DNA of 7,643 nucleotides from Flavobacteriaceae bacterium. Lineage in GTDB: Bacteria; Bacteroidota; Bacteroidia; Flavobacteriales; Flavobacteriaceae. Below are positions 1 to 6,929 of the stretch, one piece after another; the first letter of the stretch is position 1; each line of letters starts with the position of its first letter. The position numbers and the translations under genes were made by a program. The stretch is taken from assembly GCA_018623655.1 (NCBI GenBank), contig JAAZVG010000069.1, forward strand, positions 1 to 7,643, in the 5' to 3' direction. The notes under the pieces were generated by a model. That model saw only the letters and a program-made list of their open reading frames with translations, had not been told where the DNA came from and did not search any database.

Positions 1-585
1 ACTGCAACTCCTTGGCTAGATGGAAAACACACGGTTTTCGGTAAGGTAGTTGAAGGGCAAGATGTAGTTGACGCGATTGCTCAAGATGATGTTATTGAAA
101 CACTAGCTATTGAGCGAGTAGGAGATGCTGCGCAGAATTGGAATGCCGTGGAGGCTTTTCGTGTTTTTGAAAATGCTCGAGCGAAGCGTGAGGAAGAAGC
201 CAAAAAAGCGGCCCAAGAAGCCCTTGATAAACTCGCTGCTGGTTTTGATCAAACCGATTCTGGACTTCGATACAAGATTATTCAAAAGGGTTCAGGTGCT
301 CAAGCCGAAAAAGGAAAGAGTGTTTCAGTTCATTATGAAGGAAGCCTTGACAACGGTCAAGTATTTGACTCTTCTTACCGCCGCAAAGATCCGATAACCT
401 TTACTTTAGGAATCGGACAAGTAATTCAAGGATGGGACGAAGGTATCGCTCTCTTACAAGAAGGAGATAAAGCGCGTTTTGTAATTCCATCTTATTTGGG
501 TTATGGAGAGCGTGGTGCAGGAGGAGTAATTCCACCAAATGCAACCCTAGTGTTTGATGTAGAACTCGTAAAAGTCGGATCGTAA
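1..585 (+). CDS. Peptidyl-prolyl cis-trans isomerase, cyclophilin-FKBP fusion (5'-truncated)
   Basis: The reading frame is open from base 1, so the gene starts upstream; 194 residues are visible. Residues 1-45 are the C-terminal end of a cyclophilin domain: the stretch WLDGKHTVFGKV matches the end of the cyclophilin active site, with the Trp and His that correspond to human CypA W121 and H126. Residues 46-85 form a charged, Ala/Glu/Lys-rich linker that is probably helical. Residues 86-194 are a complete FKBP domain. It keeps the usual pocket residues: Tyr in VHYEG (112), Phe-Asp (122-123), Val-Ile (141-142), Trp145, Tyr168 and Phe185 in LVFDVEL, so it should be catalytically active. The family speeds up proline isomerisation in protein folding. 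Fusions of this kind are familiar in Bacteroidota. The cellular location cannot be judged because the N-terminus is missing. The internal GTG at 148 is not the start, since clear cyclophilin sequence precedes it. The gene converges with the M14 peptidase gene, with 32 bases between the stops. Confidence 0.93.
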   Translation, partial: TATPWLDGKHTVFGKVVEGQDVVDAIAQDDVIETLAIERVGDAAQNWNAVEAFRVFENARAKREEEAKKAAQEALDKLAAGFDQTDSGLRYKIIQKGSGAQAEKGKSVSVHYEGSLDNGQVFDSSYRRKDPITFTLGIGQVIQGWDEGIALLQEGDKARFVIPSYLGYGERGAGGVIPPNATLVFDVELVKVGS

Positions 586-617
586 CACTCAATATATTCC
601 ACTAGCGCATTTCAATC

Positions 618-3146
618 TTACATTGAGTCGCCGAAGAATATCGCATTCATCAGTAATCGGTTAGTGCCATACCAGAATGCTCTAAAATTGGTATTATCTG
701 TAAATCCAATAACCTTCCCGCGACCAATCGATTTTATTGAAAAAGCAGAGCTTCCTTTTAAAGCTTCTAAATTTTCTTCAGAGATATATCCACTTAGTAA
801 TGGCGATTGAGTGTAGGTTATAGGATTCTCGAAACTATTTGGTCTTGGTTCAATAAATTGGTTGGTGTTTCTAAAGAGTGCGATTTTATCGTTGGTGTAT
901 CCGAAGTTGATAGGATGTGATCGATCGATATTCGCTTCAAAGATTGCACCACCAGTTACTTGTGCTCCGTAATAATCTCGAGCTTGATCAAAACTAAGAT
1001 TTTTAGCTGCTCTTACCTTTGCTTGTCGAGTATTAAAGCTAAGTAAGTCGTTAGAATTCATCCAATTTAATGCATTTCTATATCCGATAAGTGTACCACC
1101 TGCACGAACCCATTGCTTTAGTTTTGTGCCTGCAGATTCGCTGAGAGGGTTAGGTCCGTATCCCAGGCTGGGTATGATAATGTCGGTATAGCGACTTAAA
1201 TCTACAGAAGAAACTCTAGTAGCTTCGAGCTTTGTCAACTTGATATTATAACGTTGATCAAATAAGTGCCAGATTTCTCCAGCATCGTAAGAACGGATTC
1301 CGTTTCCTACCAATATAGCTACTGAAATAGGTTTGATGGCATCAAAATTATTACTACCGAGGTCGATACCTTCTGTTAGGCCAGTTGAGGTAGAATGAAT
1401 CTCTAATGGATGCTTAGAAGTAAATTCTGAAAGCATTGCAAAGATTTCATCTGATCGATTTTCTTGATTTTGTAACGGAATCATTAGGGTTCCGTAGTCA
1501 TAAGATCTGCCTGCAAGTTTGAAAGGATTCATCGCCACCTTCACTCGAATACCCTTCTGAGTTAGGGCATGAAGTAATTTTGGTGCATAGTAATCGTGCC
1601 ACTCAAACAAGTATCCGTAATTACTTTTTGCTTCAACACTACCCCTAGGTATTTCAATCTTCGAGACTGGAGTCATTTTAACTGATGGTTTCTTCATCAC
1701 CTTCTCACTAGATACTCCAAACGCGTGGGGGAAGGTCCACGCTGAAATGTCATAAAATAAGCTATCGGTAAACGTGATCCTTTCCTCGAAAATAGCATCA
1801 ACGAGACGCGGATTTTTTTGATTCAGCGGAACAAAATAACTTTTACCTGAACCGTAATTTTTGTAGTCATCCTTTAATTCTAGAACACGTACACCATGTC
1901 TTTTTAGAACCTCTGTGAGATGCCAAGCACTACTTGCATCTTTGGAAGTTCCAAACACATAGCCACCTGTCTTGTGAGCAGCTGCTTCTTTTCTCAGGGT
2001 GGCGTAATACTCTTTTTGGTATTGTATTAGCTCTGATTTTAATCCATTAGCTGCCTCTAAAGTAGAAAGTGCCGTAGTGAATTGATTTCGAATAGTAAAT
2101 GGAAAGGTAAGCAGTCCATTTTCACTTTCTTGCCCATGACCTCGAGAACTACCTTGTTCAAAAAGAATACCCACAGTACCGTTAAGATCTGGAAATGTTG
2201 AGCCTTTACCGTAGTAATAATCGTCATAGTTCTCTTCAGAATAGTATAAGGAGCTAATCTTATTCAGTGCCTTGGCATGGTACGCTCCGATCCTTTTAGT
2301 TAGTTCTTGGTTAATCTTTGGAGTTAATGGGTGAACTCGAGTTGGCTCTCCAGGTTGAAAGAAGAAGGTTGAATTGGTTCCCATTTCATGATGATCGGTA
2401 AGTATATTCGGTAACCATTTATGGTAGGTAGCAATTCTCGCTCTACTTTCAGGTAATTGAACGGGTAGCCAATCACGGTTAAGATCAAACCAGTAATGAT
2501 TCGTTCTTCCTCCAGGCCATACCTCACGATATTCTCTATCATTCGGGTCATAATTTAATTGGTGTGCTCTATGAACATTCGCCCAATAAGCAAATCGCTG
2601 CAATCCGTCAGGATTAAAGCTGGGATCAAAGAGAATAACCGTATTTTCTAAATCAACCATCACCTCATTAGATGCAGCTAGGTGATAGGCATAAGCTAGC
2701 GCAGCATTAGAGCCACTTGGTTCGTTGCCGTGAATTGAGAATCCTTGATAAATGACAATTGGCATGTTGTCGTTTGGCTCAATTTCTCCATTGACTAGTT
2801 TTTTTCGATTCTCTATAATTTGATCAATTCTTTCATGATTTCTTGGAGAAGTTATAGTGAGAAGCAATAGCGGCCTACCTTCGAAAGTTTCTCCTCTACT
2901 TTCAAGCGAAATACGATCACTTACTTCAGAAAGTACCTGTAAGTATTGAACAAGCTTGTCATGTGTAATGTGCCATTCTCCTACTTCATGTCCTATTATT
3001 GATTCTGGAGTAGGAATACTCCTATCATAGGTGTGATTTTCTGGTAAGTAATAATTTAAATCTACTGTATCCGAACCTACTTGACTGAAGGCGAAAAAGG
3101 GTAGGCACAGTATTAGAATACTGCGGCGAAACTTCGATCTCATCAT
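618..3146 (-). CDS. Secreted M14-family zinc carboxypeptidase with C-terminal GATase1-like domain
   Basis: 842 residues. Residues 1-21 are a Sec signal peptide (basic start, hydrophobic core, likely cleavage AFS|Q), so the enzyme acts outside the cytoplasm. The M14 metallopeptidase domain covers about 50-370. H139 and E142 in HGNE are zinc ligands, the NPDG at 178-181 is typical, N223-R224 in DLNRDW fit the substrate-carboxylate-binding pair, H252 or H253 in DHHEMG is the third zinc ligand, and E330 in ILFEQG is the probable general base. The set is complete, so an active enzyme is expected; its substrate is unknown. Residues about 600-700 (VAILVGNG, then DIIIPSLGYG, then WVRAGGTLIGYRN) look like a class I glutamine-amidotransferase or DJ-1-like fold. 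No type IX secretion tail is seen. Two adjacent ATG codons (3146 and 3143) could start it; no Shine-Dalgarno is present, as usual in this phylum. It lies 12 bases after the DUF3276 gene, probably in one transcript. Confidence 0.92.
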   Translation of the reverse strand: MMRSKFRRSILILCLPFFAFSQVGSDTVDLNYYLPENHTYDRSIPTPESIIGHEVGEWHITHDKLVQYLQVLSEVSDRISLESRGETFEGRPLLLLTITSPRNHERIDQIIENRKKLVNGEIEPNDNMPIVIYQGFSIHGNEPSGSNAALAYAYHLAASNEVMVDLENTVILFDPSFNPDGLQRFAYWANVHRAHQLNYDPNDREYREVWPGGRTNHYWFDLNRDWLPVQLPESRARIATYHKWLPNILTDHHEMGTNSTFFFQPGEPTRVHPLTPKINQELTKRIGAYHAKALNKISSLYYSEENYDDYYYGKGSTFPDLNGTVGILFEQGSSRGHGQESENGLLTFPFTIRNQFTTALSTLEAANGLKSELIQYQKEYYATLRKEAAAHKTGGYVFGTSKDASSAWHLTEVLKRHGVRVLELKDDYKNYGSGKSYFVPLNQKNPRLVDAIFEERITFTDSLFYDISAWTFPHAFGVSSEKVMKKPSVKMTPVSKIEIPRGSVEAKSNYGYLFEWHDYYAPKLLHALTQKGIRVKVAMNPFKLAGRSYDYGTLMIPLQNQENRSDEIFAMLSEFTSKHPLEIHSTSTGLTEGIDLGSNNFDAIKPISVAILVGNGIRSYDAGEIWHLFDQRYNIKLTKLEATRVSSVDLSRYTDIIIPSLGYGPNPLSESAGTKLKQWVRAGGTLIGYRNALNWMNSNDLLSFNTRQAKVRAAKNLSFDQARDYYGAQVTGGAIFEANIDRSHPINFGYTNDKIALFRNTNQFIEPRPNSFENPITYTQSPLLSGYISEENLEALKGSSAFSIKSIGRGKVIGFTDNTNFRAFWYGTNRLLMNAIFFGDSM

Positions 3147-3158
3147 TTTATTTTTAAG

Positions 3159-3536
3159 TTAAATATCTTCGAAACTGATATCAGTAAATGAAGAACTCTC
3201 ACTGGCTGATTCATCAGTTTGATTATCACTAGTTTCTTTTTGATAATCTGATTGGTGTCTTTCAGAAATAACCTCTTCTCCTTTTTGATCGATGATAAAA
3301 GTTATCATTTCATCGAGGGTTTCTTTGAATGACTCAAAGTCTTCTTTGTACAAGTAGATCTTGTGTTTTTTGTAATGAAAACTTCCGTCAGGATTGGTAA
3401 ACTTCTTGCTTTCGGTAAGCGTTAAGTAATAATCACCTGCTTTTGTGGCGCGAACATCAAAGAAATAAGTACGTCTACCCGCCCTTACAACTTTTGAAAA
3501 AATCTCTTCTTGTTCTACATTCCCCTTTCTTTCCAT
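3159..3536 (-). CDS. PUR-family DNA/RNA-binding protein (DUF3276)
   Basis: 125 residues, the usual small size for DUF3276, a family found mainly in Bacteroidota and related to the PUR-alpha repeat that binds single-stranded DNA and RNA. Residues about 8-85 form the PUR-like unit: EIFSKVVRAGRRTYFFDVR, then DYYLTLTESKK, FHYKKHKIYLYKEDFESF and a final helix (KETLDEMITFIID), the beta-beta-beta-beta-alpha order expected of one repeat. Aromatic and basic residues (R21, R22, Y24, F25, F26, K44, K45, Y55, K56, K57) could form the nucleic-acid surface. Residues about 90-125 are a low-complexity Ser/Asp/Glu/Gln/Thr tail that ends in an acidic-aromatic tip, FTDISFEDI. No signal peptide, so cytoplasmic. 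The start at 3536 fits the family N-terminus. Its biological role is not established; assignment to the family is firm, function is inferred. Probably co-transcribed with the M14 peptidase gene downstream. Confidence 0.9.
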   Translation of the reverse strand: MERKGNVEQEEIFSKVVRAGRRTYFFDVRATKAGDYYLTLTESKKFTNPDGSFHYKKHKIYLYKEDFESFKETLDEMITFIIDQKGEEVISERHQSDYQKETSDNQTDESASESSSFTDISFEDI

Positions 3537-3569
3537 GAAATCGTAAAATTATGTCTATCTCAAATTTGG

Positions 3570-3598
3570 AAAAAAAAAGTATGTTGGGCAACTTTTTT
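3570..3598 (-). terminator. Possible weak intrinsic terminator after the ABC gene
   Basis: Read on the minus strand, AAAAAAGT (3598-3591) is complementary to ACTTTTTT (3580-3573), with a 10-base loop, followed by T through 3570. An alternative fold uses GTT/AAC around GCCC. The hairpin begins inside the stop codon of the ABC gene and lies in the 60-base gap before the DUF3276 gene. The stem is almost all A-T, so termination may be partial and readthrough into DUF3276 is possible. Confidence 0.35.
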
Positions 3599-5345
3599 AA
3601 CTGTTGAGTTGCTCTCTATATAAGTCTTGATAGAAGCCTTCAATAGAGATTAGTTCGTTATGGGTTCCTTCTTGTACAATTTGTCCATCTTCGAAAACCA
3701 ATATGCGATCAGCATGTTTTACGGTAGCCATTCGATGACTGACAATTACAGTGGTTTTACCTTTCGATTGATTCTTAATATTACCTAAAATTACCTCTTC
3801 TGTTTCGGTATCCACCGCTGATAGGCAATCATCAAATAAGAAGATTTGAGGTTCTTTAATCATCGCTCGAGCAATTGATACACGCTGTTTTTGCCCCCCG
3901 CTTAGACTAATTCCTCGTTCACCAAGTACGGTTTGATACTCATTAGGGAAGTCTAAGATGTTTTGATGAACGTCAGCTAATTTTGCTGCGTTTATTACTT
4001 CTTTCTGGGTTGCGTCTAGTTTTCCAAATCGGATATTGTTTTCAATTGTATCAGAAAATAGAAAGGAGTCTTGTGGCACAACTCCCATACTTGATCTAAG
4101 GGTAGAAAGAAAGTAGTGGTTTATTCGAACACCATCAATTAGTACTTCACCTTGTTGAGGCTCGATAAGCCTAGAAATAAGATCGATTACCGTTGATTTA
4201 CCTGCCCCTGTCTTACCCATAAGCGCTACGGTTTCTCCAGAATTGATTTTAAAGTTAATTTTTTGAAGTGCTTCTATGCCTGTATCAAGGTATTTGTAAT
4301 GAACGTTTTTAAATTCAATTTGCCCGTACCGAAGATCTTGTGTGGTAGCTTCAGAATCGTCGATCTCAGGCTGAATCATGAGAAAATCATTGATTCGTTC
4401 TTGAGAAGCCTCGGCTCTTTGAATAATTGAGGTGAGCCATCCGACCACGGTAACCGGCCATGTAAGCATATTGACATACAAGATGAATTCAGCAATTAGA
4501 CCCACAGAACGGATACTTCCATCGAGATACATTCTTCCCCCTACATACATTACAATAATATTAGAGATGCCAATTAAAAGCAGCATTAAAGGGAAAAACC
4601 AGGCATTGATCTTGGCCAAAGCCATAGCGGTTTGTTTTCCTTCTTCAGCAAGCGACTGCATGTCGCTATCAATTTTTTGTTCAAGATGATAGGCTTTAAC
4701 GATGGCTATTCCAGAGAATCGCTCTTGTGTAAAAGTGGATAAAGTAGATAGATAAGTTTGTACGGCGGTACTTTTAACATGAATTAATCGACTAATTCGA
4801 TAAATCAAAAAGGAGAGTAGCGGAAAAGGTAACACTGTATAAAGCGCTAATTCCGGCGCCTTTAAAAACATTAGTGGTATTAGAATTGCGAATAGAGTGA
4901 ATGTTTGTAAACCGTACATAATAGCTGGTCCTGCATACATTCTAACTTGCGAAACATCTTCAGAAATACGATTCATCAAATCGCCCACTCGATTTTTCTT
5001 GTAAAAAGTTGAAGATAGTACTTGGTAATGATCGTAAATGGTATTCTTTAAATCGTATTCGATGTATCGAGAAACATTGATGATATACTGACGCATTAAA
5101 AAGGTTAAAATTGCGGCTATAAATGTCGTACCAACAATAATACCAATATCGATCAGCAGCATTTTCTTGGCTTCAACCTGACTGATTTCGTTTCTGAAAT
5201 ATTGTTCGATAACCTGTATGGACTCATTAATGTATGAAGGCATAAAAAGGGAAAAGACTCGTGCACTTATCGTTATCACCAGGCCAATTAGTAGCTTTTT
5301 CCAGTATTTGAGTAAAAATGAGTTGAGGTATTTTAATGCCTTCAT
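3597..5345 (-). CDS. ABC exporter half-transporter (fused membrane and ATPase domains)
   Basis: 582 residues, the normal length for a type IV (MsbA/MdlAB-like) half-transporter that dimerises and exports lipids, drugs or peptides across the inner membrane. Residues 1-320 are the membrane domain with about six segments (roughly 17-35, 65-85, 138-160, 166-184, 247-270, 283-305). Residues 340-580 are the nucleotide-binding domain: Walker A GKTGAGKST (377-385), Q-loop Q425, signature LSGGQ (481-485), Walker B IFLFDD (501-506), D-loop SAVD (509-512) and switch His537. The position after the Walker B Asp, normally the catalytic Glu, is Asp506. This is seen in one partner of heterodimeric exporters such as TM287/288 and BmrCD. 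No partner gene is in the window, and the substrate cannot be read from sequence. The start at 5345 follows a TAnnTTTG motif by 19 bases. The gene is divergent from nusB. Confidence 0.94.
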   Translation of the reverse strand: MKALKYLNSFLLKYWKKLLIGLVITISARVFSLFMPSYINESIQVIEQYFRNEISQVEAKKMLLIDIGIIVGTTFIAAILTFLMRQYIINVSRYIEYDLKNTIYDHYQVLSSTFYKKNRVGDLMNRISEDVSQVRMYAGPAIMYGLQTFTLFAILIPLMFLKAPELALYTVLPFPLLSFLIYRISRLIHVKSTAVQTYLSTLSTFTQERFSGIAIVKAYHLEQKIDSDMQSLAEEGKQTAMALAKINAWFFPLMLLLIGISNIIVMYVGGRMYLDGSIRSVGLIAEFILYVNMLTWPVTVVGWLTSIIQRAEASQERINDFLMIQPEIDDSEATTQDLRYGQIEFKNVHYKYLDTGIEALQKINFKINSGETVALMGKTGAGKSTVIDLISRLIEPQQGEVLIDGVRINHYFLSTLRSSMGVVPQDSFLFSDTIENNIRFGKLDATQKEVINAAKLADVHQNILDFPNEYQTVLGERGISLSGGQKQRVSIARAMIKEPQIFLFDDCLSAVDTETEEVILGNIKNQSKGKTTVIVSHRMATVKHADRILVFEDGQIVQEGTHNELISIEGFYQDLYREQLNS

Positions 5346-5364
5346 TAGTATGTTTCGGTGATTT

Positions 5365-5372
5365 CAAAGATA
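5365..5372 (-). promoter_or_regulatory. Bacteroidota -7 promoter element for the ABC gene
   Basis: On the minus strand this reads TATCTTTG, a full match to the Bacteroidota housekeeping-sigma -7 consensus TAnnTTTG. It ends 19 bases upstream of the ABC start codon, predicting a short leader of about a dozen bases. A -33 TTTG at the usual 19-base spacing is only poorly matched (GTTA, 5395-5392), and that stretch overlaps the divergent nusB element. Confidence 0.55.
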
Positions 5373-5391
5373 GCGCAATCAAAATATAACT

Positions 5392-5399
5392 TAACTTTG
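5392..5399 (+). promoter_or_regulatory. Bacteroidota -7 promoter element for nusB
   Basis: TAACTTTG is a full match to the TAnnTTTG -7 consensus and sits 35 bases before the nusB ATG, giving an expected leader of about 30 bases. No TTTG is found at the usual -33 distance, so the call rests on the -7 motif and its placement in a divergent intergenic region. Confidence 0.55.
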
Positions 5400-5434
5400 C
5401 GGGCGCAGTACAAATGTAAATAGAGTTCTTTCTC

Positions 5435-6382
5435 ATGCTAACCCGTCGTCACATCCGCATTAAGGTATTACAAACCTTATACGCTCTTCAGAAGTCACCT
5501 GAAATAGCTCTAGATTCGCAGCGACGTTTTTTAAAAAAAAGCATGGATGGGATTTATTCGCTCTACCTACTTCAACTTCATTTTTTTAAGTATTTCAGAG
5601 ATTGGAGTTTACGAGAAGTGCAAGCCCGACAAAAGGCGTATTTGGAAACTTCTAAGAGTACATTTTCAGATCCATTTAGATTTTACAATAATTCCTTTTT
5701 AACTCAGATTACTGAATCAAAAGTGCTTTTAGATCAATGGGATCGAAGAAAAATGAAACAATGGTATTTGAACGAAAAGTATGTTGCAAATGTTCATTCT
5801 TCTTTTACCGCGAGTGATGCTTATTTAGACTACATGAATCTCGAGGAGGTTGGCTATGCGGAGGATAAAGAAATTGTAATGTTGTTGTTTAGAGATTATC
5901 TAGCTCCAGATGAAGGGATTTATGATTTTATTGAAGACGAGCAGCTAACCTGGGTAGATGACTATCCTGTGGTGAATACATTTATCTTAAAGCGTATTAA
6001 TGCAGCTCGAAAGCAGACTGAAGATTCCTTTTGGTTACCAGAATTAGTAACTGATGAGGATGACATTAATTTTGGAACGAATTTACTATCGAAAGTTGTT
6101 TTGAAGTACGCTGATTATGCAAAGGAGATTGAGGGTAAAACTCCAAATTGGGATCAAGATCGAATCGCTGAAATGGATAAATTGTTATTGATTTTGGGTA
6201 TTTCAGAACTTCTCGATTTTCCTTCAATACCAATTAAAGTAACGCTAAATGAATACCTTGAAATTGCAAAGGAGTATTCTACTCCGAAAAGCAGCTTATT
6301 TATTAACGGAATTCTAGATCGTTTATCAACAACTTATGAGGAACAAGGTAGACTAAATAAGTCTGGAAGAGGATTGCTGTAA
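5435..6382 (+). CDS. nusB: Transcription antitermination factor NusB, long Bacteroidota form
   Basis: NusB binds boxA RNA with NusE (ribosomal protein S10) and helps RNA polymerase elongate through rRNA operons. The N-terminus LTRRHIRIKVLQTLYAL (2-18) is the conserved Arg-rich first helix. The C-terminal part from about 211 to 300 holds the rest of the NusB fold: NWDQDRIAEMDKLLLILGISELL (238-260), then IPIKVTLNEYLEIAKEYSTPKSSLFINGILDRLS, equivalent to the VAINEAIELAK and FVNGVLDK regions of E. coli NusB. At 315 residues it is more than twice the 139 of the E. coli protein. The extra sequence, about residues 20-210, is inserted between helix 1 and the remaining core; it is rich in aromatic and charged residues and likely helical. 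This long form is typical of the phylum. The ATG at 5435 gives the expected N-terminus. DUF1573 and yajC follow in the same direction. Confidence 0.93.
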   Translation: MLTRRHIRIKVLQTLYALQKSPEIALDSQRRFLKKSMDGIYSLYLLQLHFFKYFRDWSLREVQARQKAYLETSKSTFSDPFRFYNNSFLTQITESKVLLDQWDRRKMKQWYLNEKYVANVHSSFTASDAYLDYMNLEEVGYAEDKEIVMLLFRDYLAPDEGIYDFIEDEQLTWVDDYPVVNTFILKRINAARKQTEDSFWLPELVTDEDDINFGTNLLSKVVLKYADYAKEIEGKTPNWDQDRIAEMDKLLLILGISELLDFPSIPIKVTLNEYLEIAKEYSTPKSSLFINGILDRLSTTYEEQGRLNKSGRGLL

Positions 6383-6399
6383 TCGTCTAGAATTATCCT

Positions 6400-6407
6400 T
6401 ATTTTTG
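6400..6407 (+). promoter_or_regulatory. Bacteroidota -7 promoter element for DUF1573-yajC
   Basis: TATTTTTG fully matches TAnnTTTG. It lies 24 bases before the ATG at 6432, in the 49-base gap after nusB. A TTG at 6374-6376, inside the end of nusB, is a possible -33 element but its 23-base spacing is longer than the usual 19-21. If real, the lipoprotein gene and yajC can be transcribed apart from nusB. Confidence 0.45.
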
Positions 6408-6431
6408 AGTCATTCTAATAAATCTATATCC

Positions 6432-6923
6432 ATGAGAACTAAATCAATTTATGTCTTCGCTTCGGCAATAGCGCTTTTATTTAGCCTTACTAGCTGTAAA
6501 GGGCAAGGTGAGAAAAAAGAGACTTCGAGTGTTTCGGTAACTACAGCAATCTCATCTGATACTAATGCTAAGCGCCCAGTAATGTCTTTTGAAAAGAAAG
6601 AGCACGATTTCGGAACTATTGTGGCTGGAACACCTCAAGAGACCGTTTTCGAATTTACTAATACTGGAGATGCCCCTTTAATTATTTCTAATGCCAGATC
6701 GAGCTGTGGATGCACGGTTCCTGATTATCCCCAGAATACACCAATTGCTCCTGGCGATAAGGGAGAGCTTGTTGTGAAGTTCAATGGTGCAGGCGCTAAC
6801 CTAGTTACCAAAACAATAACACTAACAACAAATACTGCTGCGGGTACTGAAATGTTAAGAATTAAAGCTTTTATTGAGCCTAGGGGCTCTGGAGCTTTTG
6901 ATGTTCCAATGAAGAAGAAGTAA
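6432..6923 (+). CDS. DUF1573 domain lipoprotein
   Basis: 163 residues from the ATG at 6432. An in-frame TTG at 6405 would add nine residues ahead of the signal peptide, and it overlaps the -7 motif, so the ATG is preferred. Residues 1-22 are a lipoprotein signal peptide: Arg/Lys start, hydrophobic core and lipobox LTSC with the lipidated Cys22. A Ser/Thr/Lys-rich spacer runs to about 50. The DUF1573 domain (about 52-150) is an Ig-like/ASPM-SPD-2-Hydin-type beta fold and shows the family landmarks FEKKEHDFGTI, FEFTNTGDAPLII and SSCGCTVPDYP with Cys92 and Cys94, then GELVVKFN. The protein should be anchored in the cell envelope. Its molecular role is not known. Only six bases separate it from yajC, an arrangement common in Bacteroidota, so the two are probably co-expressed. 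The residues after Cys22 (KGQGEKKE) do not clearly match known surface-export signals of flavobacteria. Confidence 0.9.
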   Translation: MRTKSIYVFASAIALLFSLTSCKGQGEKKETSSVSVTTAISSDTNAKRPVMSFEKKEHDFGTIVAGTPQETVFEFTNTGDAPLIISNARSSCGCTVPDYPQNTPIAPGDKGELVVKFNGAGANLVTKTITLTTNTAAGTEMLRIKAFIEPRGSGAFDVPMKKK

Positions 6924-6929
6924 AAAAGG

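Noticed and set aside
125..397. Plus-strand open frame of 90 codons over the isomerase gene
   Set aside because: It is a shifted-frame shadow of the cyclophilin-FKBP coding sequence, which is continuous from base 1 to 585.
587..628. Inverted repeat ACTCAAT (587-593) and ATTGAGT (622-628) between the convergent isomerase and peptidase genes, as a bidirectional terminator
   Set aside because: The arms are perfect but only 7 bp and A-T-rich, the loop is 28 bases and no T-tract follows on either strand; such a repeat is expected by chance.
2324..2551. Minus-strand open frame of 75 codons inside the M14 peptidase gene
   Set aside because: It lies in an alternative frame of the peptidase catalytic domain, where the zinc-ligand motifs show the real frame is uninterrupted.
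3544..3573. Possible promoter for the DUF3276 gene: TAATTTTA (3551-3544, minus strand) with TTTT at 19-base spacing
   Set aside because: The -7 motif lacks the final G, the -33 match lies in a homopolymer run, and the start codon would be almost at the transcription start. Too weak to list.
3570..3600. Poly-A/poly-T stretches as signs of a mobile-element insertion
   Set aside because: There are no terminal repeats, target duplications or transposase remnants; the runs are explained by the terminator-like hairpin.
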